DNA of 64,000 nucleotides from CBDHFQ01 sp965262565 (GTDB taxonomy: Bacteria > Bacteroidota > Bacteroidia > J057): contig CBDHFQ010000033.1 in the NCBI GenBank assembly GCA_965262565.1, positions 310,001 through 374,000 on the forward strand, written 5' to 3'. The notes under the pieces were generated by a model that worked only from the letters and a program-made list of their open reading frames with translations, was not told the origin of the DNA and ran no database searches. This document shows positions 9,701 to 16,683 of the stretch, piece after piece (within the stretch, counting starts at the first letter, position 1; each line of letters opens with the position of its first letter). A program made the translations under genes and the position numbers.

Positions 9701-9824
9701 ATTCCAGCGTAGGATCTTCTGATCTGGGCATGTTGAAAAATGACAGTAAACCCGTCGCTACTGTCAGGAAGACCAGGACCAACACAAATTGGTAGTTTTC
9801 TATCGCTATTTTTGGGAGTCTCAT
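6717..9824 (-). CDS. RND-family efflux pump, inner-membrane transporter (AcrB/MexB-like)
   Basis: At 1035 residues this has the usual RND pump length. The N-terminal helix (YQFVLVLVFLTVATGLLSFF) is followed by the first porter domain starting NMPRSEDPTLEFP, then the TM2-TM6 block near residues 335-490 with LVIALGLLVDNGIVVIEN, the TM4 segment that carries the proton-relay aspartate. A second porter half and a C-terminal block of membrane helices (from about 865) complete it. The pump exports substrates from the periplasm or membrane by proton antiport, with the adaptor encoded 49 bases upstream and the TolC-like channel beyond that. Substrate is not predictable; an exporter of hydrophobic compounds is likelier than a metal pump, since I saw no HME-type signature. 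Confidence 0.93.
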   Translation of the reverse strand: MRLPKIAIENYQFVLVLVFLTVATGLLSFFNMPRSEDPTLEFPRYNIVAVYPGTSPQDMEELIVDPIEDAINELEDIDEVATSIDDGLAVIGITALFGIDIDDKYDEVIAAVNSVAPDLPDGIALLDVNQFTPLDVAILQLAFTGKEGLAEPSYSDLIDIAEKLEKKLEKVSGVRTVELDAYPEEEVRVSLDIEKMAQFQISINQVLGILQSNSANIPGGDIDAGPLNFSIKTNGGYKTLEELRETVITARGSQIVYLKDIANVSLDYEDETYIGRFNQQTALFLSVTQKEGVNILTLTNTLDETIDEFEQDLPPNIDLHYAFKQGPAVATRINDFFLNLLQGIGLVGLLILVFLGVRNSLIVMMVIPTSILIAINLLDLSEFGLQQISIAGLVIALGLLVDNGIVVIENITRFVKMGVGVKDAAVRGTAEVGWPIVSSTITTVLAFLPMTQLGGGTGEFIKSMPITVIYALVASLLLSLSFTPLLASKIISSNIKDSISRMDRFLMNLIERGYRPVLNFSLKFPWVVVFIAIASLFGSFALFPLVGISFFPTADKPIFVIDVDTPKGSSLARTNEAAEFVEGILDEIDYVDQYSTNVGHGNPQIYYNVIPKRTKKNHAQFLVNLPYWEADPFYKLLNQLRDTFQTFPGATISVHELKNGPPFEAPIAIRVIGEDLDTLAKYSAALEQLMLQTEGTINVDNPLAFSKTDLKAHILRDKAGIAGVQVADIDLAIRTAMNGTTIGTMNTEDGDEYGMVVRLPFSNKLSIDDFSRIYVPSVSGMQVPLKQVVQLQFSSEAAEIDHYDLERSAMVTSNVQEGVSSNLVTLEIIGQLETINLPTGYEFYIAGEYETQQESFGDLGQLLLVAVLGIFAVLILQFRSITQPFIVLSAIPLAFTGSIVALFLTGYSFSFFAFVGFTSLVGIVVNTSIILVDYTNQLLESGKSVMEALKTSAETRFKPILLTTLTTISGLLPLTLTNSNLWSPMGWTIIGGMVSSTLLTLLIVPILYKWFTPRRREHVEYIANGHHIENGQRTS

Positions 9825-9873
9825 AACTTTTTGTGCTAAATGAGAAATAGTTACAAATAGATTGAGGTAGAGA

Positions 9874-10953
9874 TTAATGAGTGGCTACTGCAAGGCTGGG
9901 CTTGATGTCACTTCCATCCTTGAGATACTTGGTGCCATTCGTGATGACGTGGGTAAGCTTCCGATATTGATCTATGGGAACAGCGATATAGTCAGAGCCT
10001 ATTTGGTAAGGACTTAGCTCCATCCTTTTGCCTATCGTTTGATCTTCATTAGGAACGTGAATCCATACAGAGACTTCATTCGCTTCCACTAAAGCTGACA
10101 TAGGAATTCTGAGATATTCACTACTCTCTCCCCGAGGATATAATTGCAATTTTCCGATAAATCCATTTTTCAATTTAGCTGTGTGGGGAAGTAATTTCGC
10201 TTCTACTTCAAACGCACCCGTTTGAGCATTGGCACTGGCAGCAATTTCACTGACGATGGCGTAAAAAGTCCGGCTGGGATACGCATCGAAGTGAACGCGG
10301 GCCGTATCTCCCAGATTAATTTTGACCACATCTACATCTGATAAACTGGTGCGAATTAAAGAAGAAACCTGCGTTGAGGCCCAGGAAACAATAGGATCGC
10401 CTGGATTGACCACTTCCCCTTCTTCCTGGAATTTAGTGAGAATCGTACCCGACTGAGCAGCTCGTATAGTAGCATAACTCTGATTAAACGTGGCGATGTC
10501 TAGTTGTGCTTCAGCCACTTCCTTCGACGTTTGCAGGTTTTGTACTTGCTCCAGGGTAACTACTGTGTCTTCGTACAATCGTTGGGCTCTTTCCAGGTCG
10601 CGAATGACTTTATCCAGATTACTTTGAGCCTGGGTTACTTGTGCATTGATCTCGGATAAGTTCAATCTTGCCAATACCTGTCCGGCCCTGACGCTTTGAC
10701 CTTCTTCTACATAAACCCGATCTATGACACCACCTACTTTAAAGGATAATGTTTTTTCTTCTTTGGAGGCCAATATGCCGCTGCTGATAATAGGAGCCGC
10801 TTCACTCATCCGCTGGACTTCCTCTATCAGAACAGGAACAGCGGGTAATACTTTTGGGGTAGCGGTTGCTTCTGGTTCATTAGTACCAGAAGGAGATTGG
10901 CAAGCTACCCATACCGTTAGAAAGAGGGCGAAGATAAACCAATTGGTGCGCAT
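9874..10953 (-). CDS. RND efflux periplasmic adaptor (membrane fusion lipoprotein)
   Basis: The 359-residue protein starts with a lipoprotein signal peptide ending VWVAC (Cys18), so it should be lipid-anchored. The mature chain has the HlyD/AcrA order: a beta/lipoyl strand pair (KVGGVIDRVYVEEGQSVRAG), a coiled-coil hairpin (about 105-155, LSEINAQVTQAQSNLDKVI), the second lipoyl half (AAQSGTILTKFQEEGEVVNP) and a beta-barrel with VHFDAYPSRTFYAIVSEI. It bridges the RND pump and the outer-membrane channel. It lies 54 bases after the TolC-like gene and 49 before the pump gene, in the same operon. Confidence 0.92.
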   Translation of the reverse strand: MRTNWFIFALFLTVWVACQSPSGTNEPEATATPKVLPAVPVLIEEVQRMSEAAPIISSGILASKEEKTLSFKVGGVIDRVYVEEGQSVRAGQVLARLNLSEINAQVTQAQSNLDKVIRDLERAQRLYEDTVVTLEQVQNLQTSKEVAEAQLDIATFNQSYATIRAAQSGTILTKFQEEGEVVNPGDPIVSWASTQVSSLIRTSLSDVDVVKINLGDTARVHFDAYPSRTFYAIVSEIAASANAQTGAFEVEAKLLPHTAKLKNGFIGKLQLYPRGESSEYLRIPMSALVEANEVSVWIHVPNEDQTIGKRMELSPYQIGSDYIAVPIDQYRKLTHVITNGTKYLKDGSDIKPSLAVATH

Positions 10954-11007
10954 GATATAGCTGTAATTAAATTGTTGAAATAGTTGGAATAAGGAACATC
11001 ATCTATC

Positions 11008-12411
11008 TTAAGGTTGAATGAAGGTTTGAGCATTTCCCGAGGCCCAGGCTAGTTCTACTCTTCTAATGTAATACTCATAAGTTCTGACAGCCAGATTGAT
11101 ACGGGCCTGGGTGTAATCGGTTCTGGCTTCGAGTAGTTCCAATAAGCTAGCCTGATCTTCCTGGTATTTTCTGTTGGTCAATCGGAATACATCTCCACTT
11201 TGTTTCCACCCATCTCTGGCCGCTTCCACCCCTCTTTCTGCCGCTTCCAGATTGTAAAAAGCTTCTTTCACCTGTAATTGAATTTGAAGGGCGAGTTCAT
11301 CTTTTTGGATCTGCAGTTTTTGCTGTTCGATGACTGCTTGCTGCTCCCTGGCTTTATTGCCAAATCCCGTAAAGAGATCCCAACTCAGGGAGAACTGGGC
11401 CAACCAATAATCCTGATCTGAATCGAAGGTGTATCCAAATCCCTGGTATCCCACGTCTAATACCGCATTCACTTTGGGCAGGATTTGAAATTTTCTGAGA
11501 GAGACATTTTGTTCATTGGCCTGAAGGGCATAATCTAATTGGCTAAGTTCTTTTCGTTGACCCACCGCCATCTCTTCATACGCTTCTAATGCCTGAACAT
11601 CACTATTGAAGACAAAGCTGGAGTCTATGGTAATAGGAAGTTCGAGCTCCTTGTTGAGTAAGAAGTTGAAATAAGTTCTCGCCAGTTCCACATCCCGCTT
11701 CCCAATGGCCAAATTCTGGTTAAGCTCGCTCAATTGGAACTGAGCAGAAGAGATCGCATCATAGGTAGCTTTATCATTCTCCACCAATCGCTTATTTACC
11801 CTAAGAATTTCCACTAATAAAGGTTGAGTTTCTTCATAGATGTTGAGGACGGATTCAGTTTGAAGGTATTGGAAGTAAGCTACCTGAATATCCTTTGTCA
11901 ATTCATCGGTATAAGCATCCCTTTGTGCGGATTCGGCTAATTGTAAGTTTTGTCTACTTCTATAATTGAACAGAATATCGGAATCGAACAAAGGCTGGAT
12001 GAGGCGAAATTTGGTATCGTGAAAGTCGTTAGGGAGAAATTGTTCATCTGAATTAGGGATGTCTGTAGGAAAGCTATTCTCTCCTGTCAATTGATTCAAG
12101 GTGGCGTAGACTGGATTGACCAAATCTCCTATTGGGATGGCGATATTTCTCCCTCCTCCTGCCAGCGTGTAAGAGGCATTAAACGAAACGCGAGGCAGAA
12201 ACAAGGATTTAGCTTCTCTTAAGGCCGCTACACTTTGGGCGTATGATAAATTGCGCTGCTTCAGGCTGAGATTGCTTTTGATCCCTTCCTGAATATATTG
12301 GTCCAGAATATCAGACTGTGCCCATAATGAGTTAACCGATAAAAGCATCATACTGATGATCCACCCAGTTCGAAAGTGATATGATGGAATGATCTTCTTA
12401 ATGCTGTTCAT
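11008..12411 (-). CDS. TolC-family outer-membrane efflux channel
   Basis: From the ATG at 12411 the protein has 467 residues and a signal peptide (MNSIKKIIPSYHFRTGWIIS, cleaved near LWAQ). It shows the internal duplication of outer-membrane efflux proteins: two long coiled helices (about 60-100 and 270-300) and two beta-strand regions, the second with VLDVGYQGFGYTFD and LSWDLFTGFGNKAREQQAVI. The C-terminal helix LLEARTDYTQARINLAVRTY is typical. A longer in-frame start at 12564 would add 51 residues with no signal-peptide character and would cover much of the promoter/operator region, so I rejected it. It forms the trimeric exit duct of the pump encoded downstream. Confidence 0.9.
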   Translation of the reverse strand: MNSIKKIIPSYHFRTGWIISMMLLSVNSLWAQSDILDQYIQEGIKSNLSLKQRNLSYAQSVAALREAKSLFLPRVSFNASYTLAGGGRNIAIPIGDLVNPVYATLNQLTGENSFPTDIPNSDEQFLPNDFHDTKFRLIQPLFDSDILFNYRSRQNLQLAESAQRDAYTDELTKDIQVAYFQYLQTESVLNIYEETQPLLVEILRVNKRLVENDKATYDAISSAQFQLSELNQNLAIGKRDVELARTYFNFLLNKELELPITIDSSFVFNSDVQALEAYEEMAVGQRKELSQLDYALQANEQNVSLRKFQILPKVNAVLDVGYQGFGYTFDSDQDYWLAQFSLSWDLFTGFGNKAREQQAVIEQQKLQIQKDELALQIQLQVKEAFYNLEAAERGVEAARDGWKQSGDVFRLTNRKYQEDQASLLELLEARTDYTQARINLAVRTYEYYIRRVELAWASGNAQTFIQP

Positions 12412-12581
12412 GATACAAGCGTTTGAATGTATGTTTGAGGTGAAATTCGGATAAATGAGAAAAGAATGAAGAAAATGATATGTGAACTTGAATATTCTTT
12501 CTGTCAAGCGATGTTTATAGCTGTTAAAGCGAAAGATCCCGATATGAGTAGGATATGAGCACATGGTTAACTGTTTTTATT

Positions 12582-12600
12582 AACTGAACGTTGTTTAGTT
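12582..12600. promoter_or_regulatory. Predicted TetR operator upstream of the TolC-like gene
   Basis: AACTGAAC-GTT-GTTTAGTT is an 8-base inverted repeat with one mismatch and a 3-base spacer. It lies in the 205-base gap between the tetR stop and the tolC start and has the same arm sequence and spacing as the repeat in front of tetR at 13251. Two matching sites flanking the regulator gene make autoregulation and control of the pump genes likely. Confidence 0.65.
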
Positions 12601-12616
12601 TTAAGCAAAAAAAATA

Positions 12617-13231
12617 TCACCACTTTGTTAACATCTCTATCATAATATCCAATGTATGATTCATTCTTTCAGGTAAAGACTCCGTTTCATACATTTTCCA
12701 ACGATTTCTAATAGCGAGGGAGGTCATTCCGTGAATGGTGGATAGAATGAAAAAACTGATACTATCCACATCTTTATGTTTAAAGTGCCCTTCCTCTATG
12801 CATTCTTGAACTGTATGTCTCAGTAAGTCATAGGCTTTGCGCCCATTGCTCCACTCCTCTTTCGTTTCGGATAATACATTTATGGGCGAGCGGAGGATGA
12901 ACATCAAATCATAGTATTCGGGATTCTCATAAGCGAATTTGACATATCTGCTTCCCATATTTCTCAGTTTCTGCATAGGAGGTAAAGAAGGATCTACCTG
13001 ATGCAAATAGGTCAGGAACTTCTCAAATCCCAATTGATGTACGCCGAATAATAATTCATCTTTATTTTCATAGTACAAATAAATCGTTGCGGGACTATAT
13101 TCAATTTCTTTGGCAATTTTTCTGATAGTTGCTTTTTCAAAGCCCTCTTGAGAAAAGATATGAGCTGCAGCCTGGAGAATTTTTTCTCTCAGCTCTTGTT
13201 TCTCTCTTTTTTTTCTCTCCTTAATCCCCAT
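12617..13231 (-). CDS. TetR/AcrR-family transcriptional regulator of the RND operon
   Basis: The 204-residue protein has the TetR N-terminal DNA-binding domain at about residues 12-60: REKILQAAAHIFSQEGFEKA, then the recognition helix region TIRKIAKEIEYSPATIYLYY, followed by ENKDELL. The C-terminal ligand domain (about 75-204) is less conserved and includes a WHG-like segment around IRNRWKMYE. It is the first gene of the minus-strand efflux operon. Inverted repeats ACTGAAC/GTTCAGT lie on both sides of the gene, which fits a repressor that controls its own promoter and the pump. The inducer is unknown. Confidence 0.9.
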   Translation of the reverse strand: MGIKERKKREKQELREKILQAAAHIFSQEGFEKATIRKIAKEIEYSPATIYLYYENKDELLFGVHQLGFEKFLTYLHQVDPSLPPMQKLRNMGSRYVKFAYENPEYYDLMFILRSPINVLSETKEEWSNGRKAYDLLRHTVQECIEEGHFKHKDVDSISFFILSTIHGMTSLAIRNRWKMYETESLPERMNHTLDIMIEMLTKW

Positions 13232-13250
13232 AGGTTAACAACGAATATTT

Positions 13251-13267
13251 ACTGAACGATGTTCAGT
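13251..13267. promoter_or_regulatory. Predicted TetR operator upstream of tetR
   Basis: ACTGAAC-GAT-GTTCAGT is a perfect 7-base inverted repeat with a 3-base spacer, 19 bases upstream of the tetR start. On the minus strand it follows an AT-rich TAAATTAT element that may be the -7 box, so bound protein would block initiation. The related site at 12582 shares the ACTGAAC half-site. Confidence 0.7.
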
Positions 13268-13328
13268 TTAATGTAGATAATTTACTTGATTTATTGAAAA
13301 ATTTCCAAGTTTATGTTGAGAAATGAAA

Positions 13329-14090
13329 TTAGTAGCCTGATTCCCACATAATGAAATCATTACGAATAAGGAAACGTTCAGCATAGCGCAGGATAACTTT
13401 TGTAAAAATGGTAGTGATAGCCACGCATCCTAATACCCAAAGGATAAAGAAGAGATCATTTTGAAGAACATCCAGGTAATAGCTTGTCGTATACAGGGCG
13501 AATTTTAGAAGTACGAGCCAGAAAGCCAGAACCATAATGGATTCCAAATTAGCCAGAACAATGTACCAGTTTTTTAATTCCGTCCCCTGTTCAGCTTTGA
13601 GTAACATCATGAAATGATTTTCTATCTGACTCTTTCTCAATAAGATTCTTGAATACTCGTAAGCAGGAAGAAATAACATTAGGGACAATAATATCGGGCT
13701 AATGGTATAAGCTCCCGGAATGTACTCGAAAAATAGTTCACTGGAATAAAACCACCACAGCCAGAAAAATATCATATGGGAAATAAAAAAAGGCATTAAG
13801 TCCGTCAAACAAGTCTTAATACGCTGTTTGTAGAGCGTATGACTATTTTCCGTTTCGTGATGTTCTTTGGAAATAGTTAAACTGAGATAAATAGCAAAGG
13901 CTAAAGAGAGGGTACCAAATAATATAAAGGTGCTTATTCCTTTATATTCAATGATCCAAGCCGGTTGAAAAATAGCTAAGGCAATAGATAAGAGACCTAT
14001 TAGCCAAAACGGAGCAGAGGAAATACCACCATATACTAAACCTTTCACAATGATAGCGCTGTTTGAAATGATCATTTTGAGCATGGTCAT
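13329..14090 (-). CDS. Multi-pass membrane protein, function unknown
   Basis: The 253-residue product has about six hydrophobic helices: around residues 25-45 (PFWLIGLLSIALAIF), 52-72, 97-117 (PFFISHMIFFWLWWFY), 128-146, 180-205 (ESIMVLAFWLVLLKFALYTT) and 215-237. The loop after the second helix is charged (SKEHHETENSH). It ends with RFLIRNDFIMWESGY. I do not recognise a family. It is monocistronic upstream of the efflux operon on the same strand, with about 100 bases before tetR, so a shared transcript is unlikely but not excluded. Confidence 0.6.
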   Translation of the reverse strand: MTMLKMIISNSAIIVKGLVYGGISSAPFWLIGLLSIALAIFQPAWIIEYKGISTFILFGTLSLAFAIYLSLTISKEHHETENSHTLYKQRIKTCLTDLMPFFISHMIFFWLWWFYSSELFFEYIPGAYTISPILLSLMLFLPAYEYSRILLRKSQIENHFMMLLKAEQGTELKNWYIVLANLESIMVLAFWLVLLKFALYTTSYYLDVLQNDLFFILWVLGCVAITTIFTKVILRYAERFLIRNDFIMWESGY

Positions 14091-14145
14091 TACTTAGTGG
14101 ATGGAGGCATTACACTTTGAGGTCGCAATATATCAAGATAGCCTC

Positions 14146-14178
14146 AAAAAAGAAAGCCCGCTTAGTTAAAAGCGGGGC
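14146..14178 (-). terminator. Rho-independent terminator
   Basis: On the minus strand CCCGCTT/AAGCGGG arms (14157-14163 with 14170-14176) form a 7-base stem with a 6-base loop, followed by a run of T residues (the A-run at 14146-14155 on the plus strand). It lies about 90 bases after the stop of the secreted protein gene at 14264 and should end that transcript. Confidence 0.75.
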
Positions 14179-14263
14179 ACACACATGCTAGTGTTTAAGT
14201 AACCTTATCTAACACTTAAAAAAACGAATGAAAACACAAACTGATTTTTCTTAATGTATTGTA

Positions 14264-14824
14264 TTAGTTGATATTAACTCCTGTTGGGTAGCTTAATACT
14301 TTTCCTCCCATCATAATGGATGATCCGTTGATTCGAGTTTGTCTGAGGGGATTAATGTATTCTTTGCGTTGGCCATTTGAATATTCAAATCCATTGACTG
14401 TTCCAGGTACTCTTCTGTAGGAATCACCGTCGGGGTGCTGTTGCCAGTTTCCTTGTTGGTTGTATTGCTGATTTACATTATAATTTTGGTTGTTGTAATT
14501 CTGATAAGGATTTTGACTGGCTACCATTTGATTATACATCTGGAGTAAGTTGAACATAGGAGCCTCTCCCTTTTTCCCAAAGTTCCCATTCTGATCAAAG
14601 TAGTATTGTCCTGGGTCGAGCTTTCCTGCAAATTGTTGTAAGGCTTGAGCTTCATGGGCAGGTAATTCGTATCCATTGACATAAACACCTGAATTGGAAC
14701 TAGTAGTGTAAACACCTTGATTGGAACTGTTTCCTGATTGGCAACTACATTGAGCGAAACTCGAAAGCGTAAGAATGATTAACGCGTACACTAAGCTAAG
14801 ATTTTTGGCAAACATAGTATTCAT
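14264..14824 (-). CDS. Secreted low-complexity (Asn/Gln/Tyr-rich) protein
   Basis: This 186-residue protein has a signal peptide (about 1-24, LVYALIILTLSSFAQ) and a short Cys-containing start (CSCQSGNSSNQ). The middle, about residues 100-135, is a run of N, Q and Y (NPYQNYNNQNYNVNQQYNQQ). The C-terminus is ordinary (RRVPGTVNGFEYSNGQRKEY). I recognise no domain. The composition suggests an extended or amyloid-like surface protein, but that is only inference. It is transcribed alone and followed by a clear terminator at 14146-14178. Confidence 0.6.
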   Translation of the reverse strand: MNTMFAKNLSLVYALIILTLSSFAQCSCQSGNSSNQGVYTTSSNSGVYVNGYELPAHEAQALQQFAGKLDPGQYYFDQNGNFGKKGEAPMFNLLQMYNQMVASQNPYQNYNNQNYNVNQQYNQQGNWQQHPDGDSYRRVPGTVNGFEYSNGQRKEYINPLRQTRINGSSIMMGGKVLSYPTGVNIN

Positions 14825-15289
14825 GGTTTGTAAAGTTTTTATTGTCTGTTACCTACTCTGTTAAGGCTTTTCGGTATCTGCCTGTAACGTGTCAAAAGTT
14901 ATTTTTTAAAGCTTCATTTTGATCACGTTTTCAATTGCTTAGTGGAGAAGGAGGTACAATCGTACTTACATGAAGTGATATTTTTTTAAAAAAAATGTAG
15001 AAGGAAGGGCTGACACAGAATTTGTACACATAATATTGCTTTGTTTATCAATTTTTTAGAGGTTTATATTGCCTTTCACTACGCTCCTTATTTTTTACAT
15101 GAATAATTTTACTTTTACGTTTGCCCGTCCCTAAAACCATTGTATGGATACTGAGTTGGTCTAATCTGGTAAGGGTAAGCGGAAAGCTTAAGTGGAAAAA
15201 CAAACACTCTTTTTAAATTTTCAGTAAGGAAATCTGTGGGATTTTTTTTCTAATAATGAGTACCTTTTGATAATTAAGTACACTAACAG
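14825..15289. other. Divergent intergenic region upstream of the sigma/CHAT operon
   Basis: These 465 bases separate the leftward low-complexity protein from the rightward sigma gene. No gene is visible. Close to the sigma start (about 15261) is TACCTTTT, one base off the phylum's TAnnTTTG -7 box, but no good -33 partner was found. Confidence 0.4.
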
Positions 15290-15907
15290 ATGAGTAAGAA
15301 GATAAGATATACTGATAAAGAGCTCATTACATTGATCAAAGGGAATCGATCAGAGCAAAACAAGGCTATTACTTATCTATTGAGTCAACCCAAAGTGATA
15401 GGGACCATTGCTAAATTGGTCAGAAACATGAAAGGGAATGAGCAGGATAGAGAAGATGTCATACAGGAGAGTTTGCTAAGATTGATGAAACAGATTAGAA
15501 GTGATGCTTATCAACAAAGAAGTGCCGTGACTACTTATTGGGTTAGTGTGGCAAAGTTTGTCATGATTGAACGAAAGCGAAAAGTGAAGGAGGTGATTGT
15601 CGATAATCCTTTGGCGGGAAATAATTCTCAGGATTATAAAGCCAGTCCCGAAGAGGAAATCATTGAACTGGAGAAGGATAAGGAACACAAGAGTGCAAAA
15701 GCGTGGTTATTTGATCAATTGGATGTGGCCTGTAAACGCATATTGAAGATGGTGGCGAATGGTTATTCAAGAGAAGAGATCGCCACAGAAATGAATTATT
15801 CCAGCGTGCAAACAGCTAAGAATAATGTTTCCAAGTGTAAGAAAAGATTGGTCCGATTTGCATTAGAGAACCCAGATATTATGAAGATTATCAAGACAGA
15901 ACTATGA
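15290..15907 (+). CDS. ECF-type RNA polymerase sigma factor of the TPR-CHAT operon
   Basis: The 205-residue protein has sigma region 2 at about residues 20-95 (NEQDREDVIQESLLRLMKQI, then TTYWVSVAKFVMIERKRK) and region 4 at about 140-195 (LDVACKRILKMVANGYSREE, then IATEMNYSSVQTAKNNVSKC, a helix-turn-helix). It is the first gene of a three-gene operon. Its stop overlaps the start of the next gene by 4 bases (ATGA), so translation is coupled. That next gene encodes a membrane protein with an anti-sigma-like N-terminus, which probably holds this factor at the membrane. It is related in layout, but not close in sequence, to the sigma gene at 850. Confidence 0.87.
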   Translation: MSKKIRYTDKELITLIKGNRSEQNKAITYLLSQPKVIGTIAKLVRNMKGNEQDREDVIQESLLRLMKQIRSDAYQQRSAVTTYWVSVAKFVMIERKRKVKEVIVDNPLAGNNSQDYKASPEEEIIELEKDKEHKSAKAWLFDQLDVACKRILKMVANGYSREEIATEMNYSSVQTAKNNVSKCKKRLVRFALENPDIMKIIKTEL

Positions 15908-16665
15908 ACAATTACGAGCTAATAGAAGCTTATTTCGAAAACAGGCTTCCTAAAGAGGAAAAATCTGACTTTGAACAACAATTATCCGAAAACACAGAAT
16001 TAGCCACAGAACTGGAAGCCTATAAATTCGCCATGGCATCTATTGATTTAGCTGCTGAGGTTGAATTGGCTGAACGAATTAAGGAACTCAGCCAAACCAC
16101 TATCGTACCTGTAGATGAGGAAGAAAAAAGTGAAGCACGAACTATTTCAATGACTCGATGGACAATTCCTGTAGGCATAGCTGCAGCTGTACTGGTACTT
16201 ATCAGCTTCTTCCTGTTTAGGCCACAGTCTCTTGTTACCTACGATACTATATTAGACGAGGAATATACTTTCACCGCCAGAATGCTACGAAATAGTCCCG
16301 ATACGGATTCACCTTTTCAAAAAGGAATCACCCTCATGAATAAGCAGGAGTTTGAAGCAGCTGCAGTAGAGTTCGAAACATTAGTGGAGGTCGATTCGCT
16401 AAAAGTTCAGGCTACCTATTACCTTGCTCATGCCTATTTCAAGTTGGAAGATTACAGTACATCGAGAACCCATTTTCAGGCTGTCATCGATAGAAAGGAT
16501 CAGGCTGGCCATTTGTTCAATGAAGCTAAGTGGTATTACCTCCTCACAAAAGTAGGTGATGAACAATTAGACGAGGATTTTTATGAACGACTGGACCAAT
16601 TAAAGGGAAAGGATAATAGAGTATTTAGATTGATAGAGAAGTTGAACCTTCTACCTAATCATTAA
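15904..16665 (+). CDS. Membrane anti-sigma-like protein with periplasmic TPRs
   Basis: The 253-residue protein is tripartite. Residues 1-80 are acidic and helical (LIEAYFENRLPKEEKSDFEQ), as in Bacteroidota membrane anti-sigma factors. One transmembrane helix follows (about 86-105, WTIPVGIAAAVLVLISFFLF). Residues 130-215 carry TPR-like helices (YYLAHAYFKLEDYSTSRTHF). It overlaps the sigma gene by 4 bases and ends 18 bases before the TPR-CHAT gene. The arrangement suggests that the cytoplasmic part binds the sigma factor while the periplasmic TPRs meet the TPR-CHAT protein. No Cys/His zinc motif is present. The anti-sigma role is inferred. Confidence 0.72.
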   Translation: MNNYELIEAYFENRLPKEEKSDFEQQLSENTELATELEAYKFAMASIDLAAEVELAERIKELSQTTIVPVDEEEKSEARTISMTRWTIPVGIAAAVLVLISFFLFRPQSLVTYDTILDEEYTFTARMLRNSPDTDSPFQKGITLMNKQEFEAAAVEFETLVEVDSLKVQATYYLAHAYFKLEDYSTSRTHFQAVIDRKDQAGHLFNEAKWYYLLTKVGDEQLDEDFYERLDQLKGKDNRVFRLIEKLNLLPNH

Positions 16666-16683
16666 CCCTCCATATCATTAAAG

